The notes beneath the pieces were generated by a model. That model was not told the origin of the DNA, did not search any database, and was given only the letters and a program-made list of their open reading frames with translations. From contig JALGVJ010000005.1 in the NCBI GenBank assembly GCA_029838195.1, forward strand, positions 1-64,000: a stretch of 64,000 nucleotides of DNA, written 5' to 3'. Positions 18,696 to 27,042 of the stretch are shown one piece after another; position 1 is the first letter of the stretch; each line of letters opens with the position of its first letter. A program made the translations under genes and the position numbers. The DNA comes from Promethearchaeota archaeon (GTDB taxonomy: Archaea > Asgardarchaeota > Lokiarchaeia > Sigyniarchaeales > SOKP01).

Positions 18696-19292
18696 TTATT
18701 TCTTGTTTTCATTGGCTTCATTTTCTTCTTCGGCTTTACTAAATTTAAATTTAGAAACATTGGTTCCAAGAGTACAATTTGGACCGCAATTAGTGCTGTA
18801 TATATCGAAATTTTCGATTTGGAAATCGATGGGGAGGACAAAGTCATGAATGGATTCAATAATGATGTTAGTTTTTACGTTTATCACGTTGGGATCTTTT
18901 CTAAAGCAGAGATCAACTAACCGTTCGATTATTTGGAGGTCCGTAGCGGCGATGAAGCAGAGCAGGTTGAATTCGCCACTAATTTTAAATGCATGGTTGA
19001 TAAATGGGCAATCTTTAATTTTTTCGACGATACTATCCACATCTTTAGTAGAGATGAATACGATACTGACTTTAATATCTACTTTTTTGATGTTAAAACC
19101 TACTTGTTTAGCGAGGAGGTTTTTCCGTTCAAGCTTGATGATCCGTGCTCCGACAGCAGGTTGGGATTTTTCAATTTCTTTTGCAATATCGGAATGGGTG
19201 ATATCCGGGTTTTTCTCGATCATTTCGATGATTTTTTTATCATCATCGTCGATATTTAATAATTTATTGAAGGTTTTGTTCTTCATTTCCAT
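18696..19292 (-). CDS. Lrp/AsnC-type regulator, paralogue with C-terminal cysteines
   Basis: This 198-residue protein aligns end to end with the product of 17929-18468. The winged helix contains DDDDKKIIEMI and AKEIEKSQPAVGARIIKLE, followed by the same effector-half pattern with DCPF near residue 91 and a C-terminal NCGPNC motif. An Asn/Glu/Lys-rich tail of about 20 residues ends the chain. The two genes converge with a gap of about 230 bases, an inverted duplication. A 10-bp inverted repeat upstream (19327-19357) may be its operator. Confidence 0.85.
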   Translation of the reverse strand: MEMKNKTFNKLLNIDDDDKKIIEMIEKNPDITHSDIAKEIEKSQPAVGARIIKLERKNLLAKQVGFNIKKVDIKVSIVFISTKDVDSIVEKIKDCPFINHAFKISGEFNLLCFIAATDLQIIERLVDLCFRKDPNVINVKTNIIIESIHDFVLPIDFQIENFDIYSTNCGPNCTLGTNVSKFKFSKAEEENEANENKK

Positions 19293-19326
19293 TATGATAA
19301 CAACTTTAGAGTCATATAAATATTCG

Positions 19327-19357
19327 CATGATAAAATAATTATTAATTTTTATCATG
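19327..19357. promoter_or_regulatory. Inverted repeat upstream of the second Lrp gene
   Basis: CATGATAAAA and TTTTATCATG are exact inverse complements separated by 11 bases. They lie 35-65 bases upstream of the minus-strand start at 19292 and just behind an AATATTTATATG TATA-like element. This suits an operator for a dimeric regulator. Confidence 0.5.
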
Positions 19358-19811
19358 GGACAATAATGAATAATATGTTTTAATATAATCTTTTTAATTT
19401 ATAAATTTATTTTTCTTGAAGAGGGGGAGATAAAAGGGGAATGTTTTAATGGGATAAATAGTTTTGGAGAATGGGGGAGCGGAGAGCATGGAGTGCCTTT
19501 TTTTTTAAAAAGTGAATAGAAGAGGATGTTGAGAAGGGGATAATATAGAAGAAAGGAATATTGAGGAGGGATTATACTGGTGAAGGGTAAAGTTGGGGGG
19601 CATATAGAAGAACTATGAAAATTTTGAGGACCTTTCCCTTGCGTGCAAATCTGAAAAATTTTAGGAGGAAGAAAGGAGGGTATCATGAAATTTTATTTAT
19701 TTCATGCCATATTAAAGGAATATATATATGAGAATGTCATGAATAGTAAAAACGAGATGAGTTGATTTTATTATTTCGAAGGTAGAAGGGGAATTTTTTA
19801 AGGAATTAAAC
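19358..19811. other. Purine-rich intergenic stretch
   Basis: The plus strand is strongly G/A-rich from about 19410 to 19690 and T-poor. It has no SD-led frame or known fold. The open frame on the other strand here is Pro/Ser/Ile-rich and looks like composition noise. The end of the stretch leads into the GNAT gene. Confidence 0.35.
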
Positions 19812-20738
19812 ATTGTCTCGCTTTCAGAAGAAAATATTAAGGAGGTGCATGCATTTTGCGAGGCGAACGTGGAGTATCTCACGTATTCGGAGAAAATATT
19901 CAGGTCGGCGACTATTGAAAGTAAAAATTTTCTTCCGGAGTATTCACTTGTGGTTGAGGATGAGAAGGGAGAGATTGTAGCTTTTTTCATGGTAGTTTTT
20001 CGGCCACCTTTTTTATTTAAGAACCGGCGGGCTGTTGCAGTTTTAAAATTTTTCATTGTAAGGAGAGATTGGCGCCAGCGTGGAATGGGTAGCAGGTTAT
20101 TGAACTTGCTGGTAGAGAGGATAAAAACTTCTGATAAAAAATGTTTTAGGATGAAATTTGAGGTATTATGTGCCATGCCGGATTATTGGCTTCCTGGGTT
20201 AGATCCCAGACACACGGAGGCATTTTTTTTCCTGCGAAAACACGGATTTAAACGAAAGGGAGAACGGATAAACTTGACCGTGGATTTAGAAGAATTTCCG
20301 GCGGACGAGCCTCCATCAAGAATAGGGGCAATAGAAATAAGTAGGGCAAGGAAAGAGGATGAGGCAGAACTCGTTCCTCTTTCTTTCATGCCACGGATGT
20401 ATCAAGTGACGTCGTGGCCTGCAGAAGTTAAGATGTCGTTTCAAAACGATCCGATTACCTCGTTTATAGCCCGAGATACCCGGACGAATAAAATAATAGG
20501 ATGGGCAACGCATTCCGTAAGTTTTCCAGGAACTTTTGGACCCACGGGAGTGAGCAAGAAATATCGGGGGCGAGGGTTAGGGAGCGCGTTATTGAAGTGG
20601 TGTTTATGGGATTTAAAGCAGAAAGGCTTGAAGAAAGTGATTATTCGGTGGGTCAATTTAAATACAACATATTTTTATTTAAAAAGCGTGAATGCGCACA
20701 TAAGCGAGCTTTATTGGCCCATGCGAAGGAGGATTTGA
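19812..20738 (+). CDS. Tandem GNAT acetyltransferase
   Basis: The product of about 308 residues has two GNAT folds. The first carries the acetyl-CoA loop RRDWRQRGMGSRLLN near residue 92, the second KKYRGRGLGSALLKW near residue 255. It probably acetylates an amine or protein N-terminus using acetyl-CoA; the substrate is unknown. Start choice is difficult. GTG at 19845 lies inside its own SD-like sequence and would cut off the first strand. The frame is open upstream and encodes a good GNAT beginning (IVSLSEENIKEV) from an ATT codon at 19812 that follows AAGGA. I therefore place the start there, tentatively. dtdA follows after 18 bases. Confidence 0.8.
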   Translation: MVSLSEENIKEVHAFCEANVEYLTYSEKIFRSATIESKNFLPEYSLVVEDEKGEIVAFFMVVFRPPFLFKNRRAVAVLKFFIVRRDWRQRGMGSRLLNLLVERIKTSDKKCFRMKFEVLCAMPDYWLPGLDPRHTEAFFFLRKHGFKRKGERINLTVDLEEFPADEPPSRIGAIEISRARKEDEAELVPLSFMPRMYQVTSWPAEVKMSFQNDPITSFIARDTRTNKIIGWATHSVSFPGTFGPTGVSKKYRGRGLGSALLKWCLWDLKQKGLKKVIIRWVNLNTTYFYLKSVNAHISELYWPMRRRI

Positions 20739-20756
20739 AGGAGGAAGGAGAATAAG

Positions 20757-21674
20757 ATGCAGTTTTTGATCATCACGTCAACGGAAGATAAAGCATCCAT
20801 GAATATTCGGGAGAATCTGCTTCACTCTTCGACATTTAAGTTTGAAAAGACGGAGATGGAATGGCATGGTAATTCTTTATTTAAATTAAATTACCATCAA
20901 GGAGCACACGAAGATTCTTCCATTTTTAAGGAAAATGAGATTTATTTGGGATTAACAAAAGAACCCTTGATTTTTTTAAAGGATCTCAAGTTAAGTGAAC
21001 CAAAATTTAATCCAGACTTGCTCATTTTTGCGAGCAGACATGCATCAGAGTCGAATAGACCAGCATTTTTAATTCATTCTACGGGGAATTGGAGTGAAGA
21101 TTCTTCTTTTGGAGGCAATCCACGGGAATTGTCGAGGGCAAGTGCGTTAATGATAAAAGCTGCCTTCCTCTCCTTGGAAAAAATGTGCTTGGACCGGAAA
21201 GTAGCTAATATTAACACGTGCGACTTGGAAGTCACGCACCATGGTCCTACGAGTTTGGAAAAGCCATTAGTTTTCACGGAATTAGGAAGCACGCCCTTGG
21301 AGTGGAACGATCCTAATGCGGGTAAGCTGATTGCTGAGGCAATATTCGATTCTATCCTTAGATACATTCATTATATTCGAGATGAGCAACAAGAGGTTGG
21401 TCTTGGTTTTGGAGGCAGGCATTATGCCACCCAATTTAAGAGATTAATTGAAAATAACGACATTGCGCTTTCCTTTATATGTCCGAAATATTATATTCAG
21501 AAATTAGATGAAAACCTCCTCGATCAAATGATCAATAATACATTAGAAGTAGTAGATTATTTCATCATTGATTGGAAAGGTACCAATTCAGAAGATAAAA
21601 AGCATTTACTTCCCATTTTAGAGACGTACGACATTCCCATTAAAAAAACCAAAGATTTTACCAGCCGTTCATGA
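20757..21674 (+). CDS. dtdA: D-aminoacyl-tRNA deacylase DtdA
   Basis: The 305-residue product matches DtdA/DTD2 (GEK1 family), the zinc-dependent enzyme that removes D-amino acids from mischarged tRNAs in archaea and plants. Characteristic blocks are FASRHASESNRPAFLIHSTG near residue 92, EVTHHGPTSL near 160, TELGSTPLEWND near 178, and GLGFGGRHYA near 220. It starts at ATG 18 bases after the GNAT gene, so the two are probably cotranscribed. Confidence 0.94.
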   Translation: MQFLIITSTEDKASMNIRENLLHSSTFKFEKTEMEWHGNSLFKLNYHQGAHEDSSIFKENEIYLGLTKEPLIFLKDLKLSEPKFNPDLLIFASRHASESNRPAFLIHSTGNWSEDSSFGGNPRELSRASALMIKAAFLSLEKMCLDRKVANINTCDLEVTHHGPTSLEKPLVFTELGSTPLEWNDPNAGKLIAEAIFDSILRYIHYIRDEQQEVGLGFGGRHYATQFKRLIENNDIALSFICPKYYIQKLDENLLDQMINNTLEVVDYFIIDWKGTNSEDKKHLLPILETYDIPIKKTKDFTSRS

Positions 21675-21736
21675 ATAAAAATAACACACCATGAGAGATA
21701 TTAAAGGTTAGGATAGAATGGACCTTTATTGTTTTT

Positions 21737-22618
21737 TCAAGGATGTTGACATTCTTTTCTTTTTTCATAATAAAGAGTTAAATTTTTAAAAACGTAATGA
21801 GCGGCAGCAAAACCTTGTGTTGCCGCTTTTGGTAAAACAGCGATTAAAAAATCTCGAAATTTCATGTCGTGAGAAGGGGTTACGTTTAGTTCTCTGATAT
21901 TGTAAAAACTCCTATAAAATTGCGTGGGGAATTCAACCAATGCTCTTAACTTAAGATTATATACTTTCTCTCCCTCTTCGCTGAGTTGAATGGGCTGTTT
22001 TAACGTATATAAATACGTATCTTCCTTCTTTTCGATGTTGATGAGTCCATCCGCTTGAATTTCTTCCATGACATTAATAACTTCTTCTTTAGATACATTT
22101 CTATTTAATTTATTCATACTTTCGACGATTTCTTCTAGTTTAATTCCTTGCATTTTTAAAATAAGATAATTTCTAGCAATAATATTATATTTTAAAGGAA
22201 CCGTATGAGGATCCATCTTATTATATTGGATGAGATTCCCCAATATTTCTTTAGCAACGAGATATTGTACCATTACCCGGTCATTTTTCGAAAAATCATG
22301 GAGGAAAAGAAAAGAATTATTAAAGTAATGCTGATAAAGAACTTGGAGCAAATTTTTAATGGTGTAATATCCATCGATGAGAGCATTTGTCACGCTTGTA
22401 AGAATTTCAATTCGATATTCAAGGGAATTAAAAAAGCGCTCCTGATCGAGGGGTTGGGGGATGAAACGGATTAAATAGGGTTTTTTTTGAATGGCTGATA
22501 AATAGCCATTCCATTTTTGCTTAAAACGAGCAGATTGAGAATTCGCGATGGAGGCTAATTTTTTAATTACCTCAAATAATTTCTCGAGAAATTCTTTTTC
22601 AGAAGAAAGCTGGGTCAT
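21737..22618 (-). CDS. Uncharacterised protein with a winged-helix region
   Basis: No family is recognised for this 293-residue protein. The first 125 residues are helical. Residues about 150-215 read as a winged helix: a helix-turn-helix-like LEEIVESMNKLNRNVSKEEV followed by a two-strand wing with EEIQADGLINIEKKE and TYLYTLK. The C-terminal part is again helical and ends in a basic EKRKE segment. A transcription or RNA-associated role is possible. It converges with dtdA and stands apart from the aminotransferase gene upstream. Confidence 0.65.
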   Translation of the reverse strand: MTQLSSEKEFLEKLFEVIKKLASIANSQSARFKQKWNGYLSAIQKKPYLIRFIPQPLDQERFFNSLEYRIEILTSVTNALIDGYYTIKNLLQVLYQHYFNNSFLFLHDFSKNDRVMVQYLVAKEILGNLIQYNKMDPHTVPLKYNIIARNYLILKMQGIKLEEIVESMNKLNRNVSKEEVINVMEEIQADGLINIEKKEDTYLYTLKQPIQLSEEGEKVYNLKLRALVEFPTQFYRSFYNIRELNVTPSHDMKFRDFLIAVLPKAATQGFAAAHYVFKNLTLYYEKRKECQHP

Positions 22619-22732
22619 TCTATTTTTAAATAATGTTTGTTTAATAATTTACTTATTAAGAAAATGAAGTGAAGCTTTTTAAAGTTTAATTTAAAAATTT
22701 TCAGGAAAGATTAACTCTTTTTCCATTAAGAC

Positions 22733-23929
22733 TCATGTGGAAATTTGAAGCATGACGTTGATTATTTTTTTTACTTGTTCATCAGTAAGGACGAGAGGAG
22801 GAAGGAGCCTGATTACCGTTAATCCCGCATTTAATAATAAAACGCCTAATTTTTCTGCTCTTTGAATTAACTCTTTCACTTTCATGCGGTATTCGACTCC
22901 AATCATGAGTCCTTTACCTCTCACTTCTCTAATTACATGATTTTTTTCTTCTGAAAACGCTTTTAACTCCAAGAGCATCTTCTTTCCTTGTTTAGCAGCA
23001 TTTTCCACGAGCTTTTCTTCCATGATGATATCAATTGCGGCATTAGCCGCTGCACAGGCAAAAGGATTTCCTCCATACGTCGTGCCATGTTCCCCCGGTT
23101 TCATGCGGCTAAAAATATCATCCGTGCTTAATGTTGCCCCCATAGGAAATCCTCCTGCTATGGCTTTGGCCAAGCATAAAATATCTGGTTCGATGCCATA
23201 ATGTTCGAAAGCAAACATTTTTCCTGTTCGCCCAAAACCCGTTTGTACCTCGTCAATTACTAAAATTAAATCTTTTTCATCGCATAATTCCCGTAGCTCT
23301 TTTGGAAATTCTTCTGGAGCGCAATAAATTCCTCCTTCTCCTTGAATTAATTCAATAACGATGCCCACCGTGTGGTCCGTAATTAAATTTTTAACCGAGT
23401 CAATATCTCCAAAAGAAGCGAATTTAACATTAGGCGTTAACCAAGGGAGATAAGGTTTTCTATATCTCATGTTATGTGTCAAGGCTAAGGAGCCTAATGT
23501 CCTTCCATGAAATGCTCGTTTAAATGCTATGATTTCTGGTCTTTTAATTTCTCTTTTTGCCGATAAGATTAATTTTATCGCGGCTTCAATAGATTCTGTT
23601 CCGCTATTACTAAGAAATACGCAAGACAATTTCTTCGGGGTGATATGCGTCAATTTATCTAATAAAGAAGCCCTCTCTTCCGTAGGAAAGTCAGGAGGAA
23701 CAAATACAATTTTCTCAAGTTGCTTTTTCATTAATTGAATGAATTTTGGATGACAATGTCCAATGTTCATGACCGCATGGCCTGCAACGCAATCAATATA
23801 TTCATTTCCCGCCTCATCATAAAGAAGAGCTCCTTTTCCCCTAATAGCAACGAATTCTTTTTTAGAAAACAAGGGATAATAAATTTTTTCCTGCTCAATT
23901 ATTTTAGAAAACTTATCTGAAATGTGCAC
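22733..23929 (-). CDS. Class III aminotransferase (ArgD/GabT-like)
   Basis: A 398-residue PLP-dependent aminotransferase of subgroup III. Visible motifs are NSGTESIEAAIKL near residue 107, FKRAFHGRTLGSL near 135, the cofactor-holding VIDEVQTGFGRTGKMFAFE near 225, the Schiff-base Lys in LAKAIAGGFPMGA near 255, and GTTYGGNPFACAAA near 282. The family transfers amino groups from the omega position of acetylornithine, acetyllysine, ornithine or 4-aminobutyrate. The sequence alone does not separate these, and no arg or lys gene is nearby. Confidence 0.9.
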   Translation of the reverse strand: MHISDKFSKIIEQEKIYYPLFSKKEFVAIRGKGALLYDEAGNEYIDCVAGHAVMNIGHCHPKFIQLMKKQLEKIVFVPPDFPTEERASLLDKLTHITPKKLSCVFLSNSGTESIEAAIKLILSAKREIKRPEIIAFKRAFHGRTLGSLALTHNMRYRKPYLPWLTPNVKFASFGDIDSVKNLITDHTVGIVIELIQGEGGIYCAPEEFPKELRELCDEKDLILVIDEVQTGFGRTGKMFAFEHYGIEPDILCLAKAIAGGFPMGATLSTDDIFSRMKPGEHGTTYGGNPFACAAANAAIDIIMEEKLVENAAKQGKKMLLELKAFSEEKNHVIREVRGKGLMIGVEYRMKVKELIQRAEKLGVLLLNAGLTVIRLLPPLVLTDEQVKKIINVMLQIST

Positions 23930-24148
23930 TCACTCGCTACATAAATGTTTAATTCTTTTATAGATGTTTAAAATTAAAAAATTTTTTTAAAATTTGTTCG
24001 CACTTTGTATTTTTATGATTAAAGTTGCTTTTCATTTATCATTTTACTTGAAATTGATCAAGTCTCGAAAAAATGCTTATTTTTTTAATTAAAAAAAAAT
24101 TTATATTTTTAAGTTTCAAGCATGAAAAGGAAAGGAAAGGAGATTTAA

Positions 24149-24529
24149 ATGAAACTTGAACATGTTGCAGTTTCCAATCCTTCTGAAGAAGAGAGCGATA
24201 AATTCTTCATGGGGCTCTTAAATTTAAAAAAAACCCGAACTTTTAAAATTCATCCAAAATTAACCCAAAAGTTTTTTGGTATAAACAAAGAACCATTTAT
24301 TATAAGATACTATGGAAATGGATTAGACGTAGAAGTATTCATCACCGAAGATAATACTAATGAAAGAGATAAATTTGCCCATATTTGTCTTTCCATTGAG
24401 AATAGGGAAGAATTCCTTGAACGGGCGAAAAATTTAGGTTTTCCTACGATTAAAGCAGTAAAAAATGATGGAGAATCTTATTATCTCTTCATAAAAGATT
24501 CGTATGGGAATTTATATGAAATAAAATGA
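24149..24529 (+). CDS. VOC (glyoxalase/bleomycin resistance) family protein
   Basis: The 126-residue chain has the paired beta-alpha-beta-beta-beta units of the vicinal oxygen chelate fold: MKLEHVAVSNPSEEESDKFF at the start, KFAHICLSI in the middle, and the ending LFIKDSYGNLYEIK, which includes the conserved acidic metal-ligand position. An AGGAGATTTAA site precedes the ATG. Members act as lyases, dioxygenases or binding proteins, and the substrate cannot be told. The small GTPase gene follows within 60 bases. Confidence 0.82.
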   Translation: MKLEHVAVSNPSEEESDKFFMGLLNLKKTRTFKIHPKLTQKFFGINKEPFIIRYYGNGLDVEVFITEDNTNERDKFAHICLSIENREEFLERAKNLGFPTIKAVKNDGESYYLFIKDSYGNLYEIK

Positions 24530-24587
24530 GAATAAACCATGAAAAGTTTTAATTAATGAAAGATTATGATAACGGAAGGGTGAGAAC

Positions 24588-25358
24588 ATTCCGGCAAAAT
24601 ATGTTTTAAAAATCCTGCTGGGAGGGGGTAAGGGTGCGGGGAAAACCTCTTTTCTAAAAGGTTCTTTCATACCACAAGAATTCTCAGGAACCGGTATTGG
24701 AGTATCTATTGATAAGATTGAATGCATGATTAATAATGAAGACAGTTTAAAATTAATGGTATGGGATCTCAAAGGAGATCGCTCCTATCGCATCTTGCAT
24801 GAAAGTTTCAGCATGGGAACCGCAGGGGCTCTAATTTTCTTTGACATTTCGAATAGAGAATCTTTTGAGGAAGTTGATTATTGGATTAATCTTTTCCACG
24901 GGAAATCCATACCAATTTATTTAATTGGAACGAAATGTGATTTATATTATGAGATTGATGAAAAGGAAATCATCGATGTTGTGAAAAAACATAATTTAAA
25001 AGGATATTTCCTAATTTCCATTAAAAATGAAGATATCAGAAAACCCATTTTGAAAGAATTAATTAAATCCCTTCGAATAGTACCGCGGAATAGCAAGCTA
25101 TCCATAATTACTCCTAAACAAGATGTTGCTTTTCAAAAATTCATTAATCTCTTTTCCTTTTGCCCAATTTGCGGAAAAGAAAATCATTTTGATTATTTAA
25201 AAAACTTCTATTTTAATGAAGATCAAGAAAACGTGAAAATTAAAAATTCTTTATTAAAAGCTGTAAAAAATAAGGAAAAAATGAAATATTACCATGATTT
25301 TACAATAGGGATACCTTGTTGTAATTGCTTTAACAAGATTTTTAAGAAGACTCTTTAA
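24588..25358 (+). CDS. Ras-like small GTPase with C-terminal zinc motif, ATT start proposed
   Basis: About 256 residues. G1 is GGGKGAGKTS near residue 12, G3 is DLKGD near 59 (replacing the common D-x-A-G-Q, so the catalytic Gln is absent), and G4 is GTKCDL near 108. The C-terminal quarter has FCPICGK and CCNCF pairs that could hold zinc. The P-loop lies upstream of the first ATG (24726), so that ATG cannot be the start. The frame is open back to a stop at 24570. ATT at 24588, preceded by GGAAGGGTGAG, yields MPAKYVLKILLGGG, a typical GTPase N-terminus. No GTG, TTG or ATG exists in frame there. Signalling or trafficking roles are inferred. Confidence 0.85.
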   Translation: MPAKYVLKILLGGGKGAGKTSFLKGSFIPQEFSGTGIGVSIDKIECMINNEDSLKLMVWDLKGDRSYRILHESFSMGTAGALIFFDISNRESFEEVDYWINLFHGKSIPIYLIGTKCDLYYEIDEKEIIDVVKKHNLKGYFLISIKNEDIRKPILKELIKSLRIVPRNSKLSIITPKQDVAFQKFINLFSFCPICGKENHFDYLKNFYFNEDQENVKIKNSLLKAVKNKEKMKYYHDFTIGIPCCNCFNKIFKKTL

Positions 25359-25503
25359 ATTTGACGTTTTTAAATTTCAAGGATAAAAGTTGTTAAAAAG
25401 AGATTTTACGCATATTTTACGCATGATTAAAATTTATTTATGATTCTTACAAAAATTTAATCCCGTGAAAACGTGACTATTTTTTATTTTCCTCATCTTA
25501 TTT

Positions 25504-25932
25504 TCATGTTTCCTTGATGAGCCCCGACGCTTTAATGATTTCCCAATGATCAAAAGCAAGCTTTGATTTTAAGGGGGGAACTTTAGCTATAGGAATTATT
25601 TCTAAATCAGCGGCATCATCTCTCGCTCGGGGTGTTTCTTTATCCGATACTGGTTCGCATAAAAAAGCAATAGTAACAGTATGTCCTCGAGGATCTCGTT
25701 TCGGGTCAGAAAAGACTCCAATCAGCTTTTTTATTCTCACTTTTACATTAGTTTCTTCTTCTGCTTCCCTCACACATGCCTGTTCGACCGTCTCTCCAAT
25801 ATCGACAAATCCACCCGGCAATGCTAAATGTCCTTGAAAGGGAGGATTTTTTCTTCGAATTAAGATGATATTATTCTTGTTAAAAACGATAACCGCATCT
25901 ACAGTCAATAAAGGTGTTTGGGGTTTTGGCAT
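25504..25932 (-). CDS. Nudix hydrolase
   Basis: A 142-residue Nudix protein. The Nudix box GGFVDIGETVEQACVREAEE, continuing into ETNV, at residues about 41-63 keeps the Gly, Glu, Arg and Glu-Glu pattern that binds magnesium. It follows strands VDAVIVFNKNNIILIRRKNPP. The family hydrolyses nucleoside diphosphates linked to another group; candidates here are ADP-ribose, oxidised nucleotides or related compounds. The ATG stands close to a run of AT bases with no clear SD. It is a single-gene unit. Confidence 0.9.
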   Translation of the reverse strand: MPKPQTPLLTVDAVIVFNKNNIILIRRKNPPFQGHLALPGGFVDIGETVEQACVREAEEETNVKVRIKKLIGVFSDPKRDPRGHTVTIAFLCEPVSDKETPRARDDAADLEIIPIAKVPPLKSKLAFDHWEIIKASGLIKET

Positions 25933-26085
25933 CGTGGCACCTATCTTAAAATAATACTTAGTGATTCATAAATAAATTCTAATTTACATTTGATTATTAA
26001 ATAAATCATGCGAATTATTTTAAAATTTAGGTTTCTAAAAAACGAAAAAATAAAATGATTTATTTTTGTGGTTATTCCAACGTTA

Positions 26086-26892
26086 TTAATCCCATATCGG
26101 AACCTTTTCTAAGATATGCTCAATTCTCGTGGCACGACGACGAATATAAGTGGTTTTTCCGTTAATTCTCGTGAATAGCACCTTTTTTTCTAAGGTATCT
26201 GAAGAGACTACGTTTATTTCTAAGTTTTTTTTTTCTAGGATTATGTGATTAAAGCTTGGTGATTCGTCACTTCTTGTCTTATCAGCAGAACTAGTACCGC
26301 AATAGAGGAAAATCGTGGAGCCAATTTCCCAAACACATGGAACGTGTCGATGACCTTGTAACACCAAATCGATTTCATACAATTGAGTGAACTCTAATAA
26401 TTCTCCAGCATCTCTTACCGTACTCCATTTACGTCCTGCAAAGGGGATGGGAATGAGATGATGATGAAGTGCTATTATGCGATTTTCTCTACGAGGTTTT
26501 CGAAATTGTTGGGCCAACCATAGAAGCTGCTCATCTCCTATCTCTCCATCTTTCAGATCATCCCTTGATGAGCATAACCCTATAATAATGGTGTCTTTTT
26601 CATCAATGATCATTTTTCTTCTTCGTGGGCCAAGGCACTTCTCAAAAAAAATGAGGCCATTATTTTTCACATCATGATTTCCGGGTACCACCAATAATTT
26701 GGGTTTAATTTTTCGTAAATATTCGCAGATTCCATTATATTCGCTAACTCTTCCTTTATGTGCAATATCTCCTGTACACACGACAGCGTCAGGCTTTTTT
26801 TTATTGATATAATTTATGATATTTTCCATGCAATCTTCTCTAAAATCATTTTTATAATGGAGATCGCTTATTTGAATTATTTCTACCATTTT
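26086..26892 (-). CDS. Calcineurin-like metallophosphoesterase
   Basis: About 268 residues with the full metal-binding signature: QISDLHY near residue 7, CTGDIAH near 39, VPGNHD near 70, ALHHH near 142 and GHRH near 184. It therefore uses two metal ions to cleave a phosphoester or phosphodiester. I place the start at ATG 26892, with GGGTGG at correct distance; an ATG 11 codons upstream (26925) lacks a good SD. The substrate is unknown; cyclic nucleotide phosphodiesterase-like enzymes are among the closest types. Confidence 0.88.
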   Translation of the reverse strand, partial: KMVEIIQISDLHYKNDFREDCMENIINYINKKKPDAVVCTGDIAHKGRVSEYNGICEYLRKIKPKLLVVPGNHDVKNNGLIFFEKCLGPRRRKMIIDEKDTIIIGLCSSRDDLKDGEIGDEQLLWLAQQFRKPRRENRIIALHHHLIPIPFAGRKWSTVRDAGELLEFTQLYEIDLVLQGHRHVPCVWEIGSTIFLYCGTSSADKTRSDESPSFNHIILEKKNLEINVVSSDTLEKKVLFTRINGKTTYIRRRATRIEHILEKVPIWD

Positions 26893-27042
26893 CGAAACCA
26901 CCCGATTAAATTTTAAATAATCCAATGAAAGAATGAATTATAAAATGATTTTTACAAAAGAAATCTTTTTAATGGAGAAATGGTACTAAAAAAGAAGATC
27001 TCATTAAAATAATTATTATTGAGAAATAAGTCAGGGAAAGGA

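Noticed and set aside
19399..19686. Minus-strand frame rich in Pro, Ser and Ile
   Set aside because: It reflects the purine-rich composition of the plus strand; there is no SD or domain.
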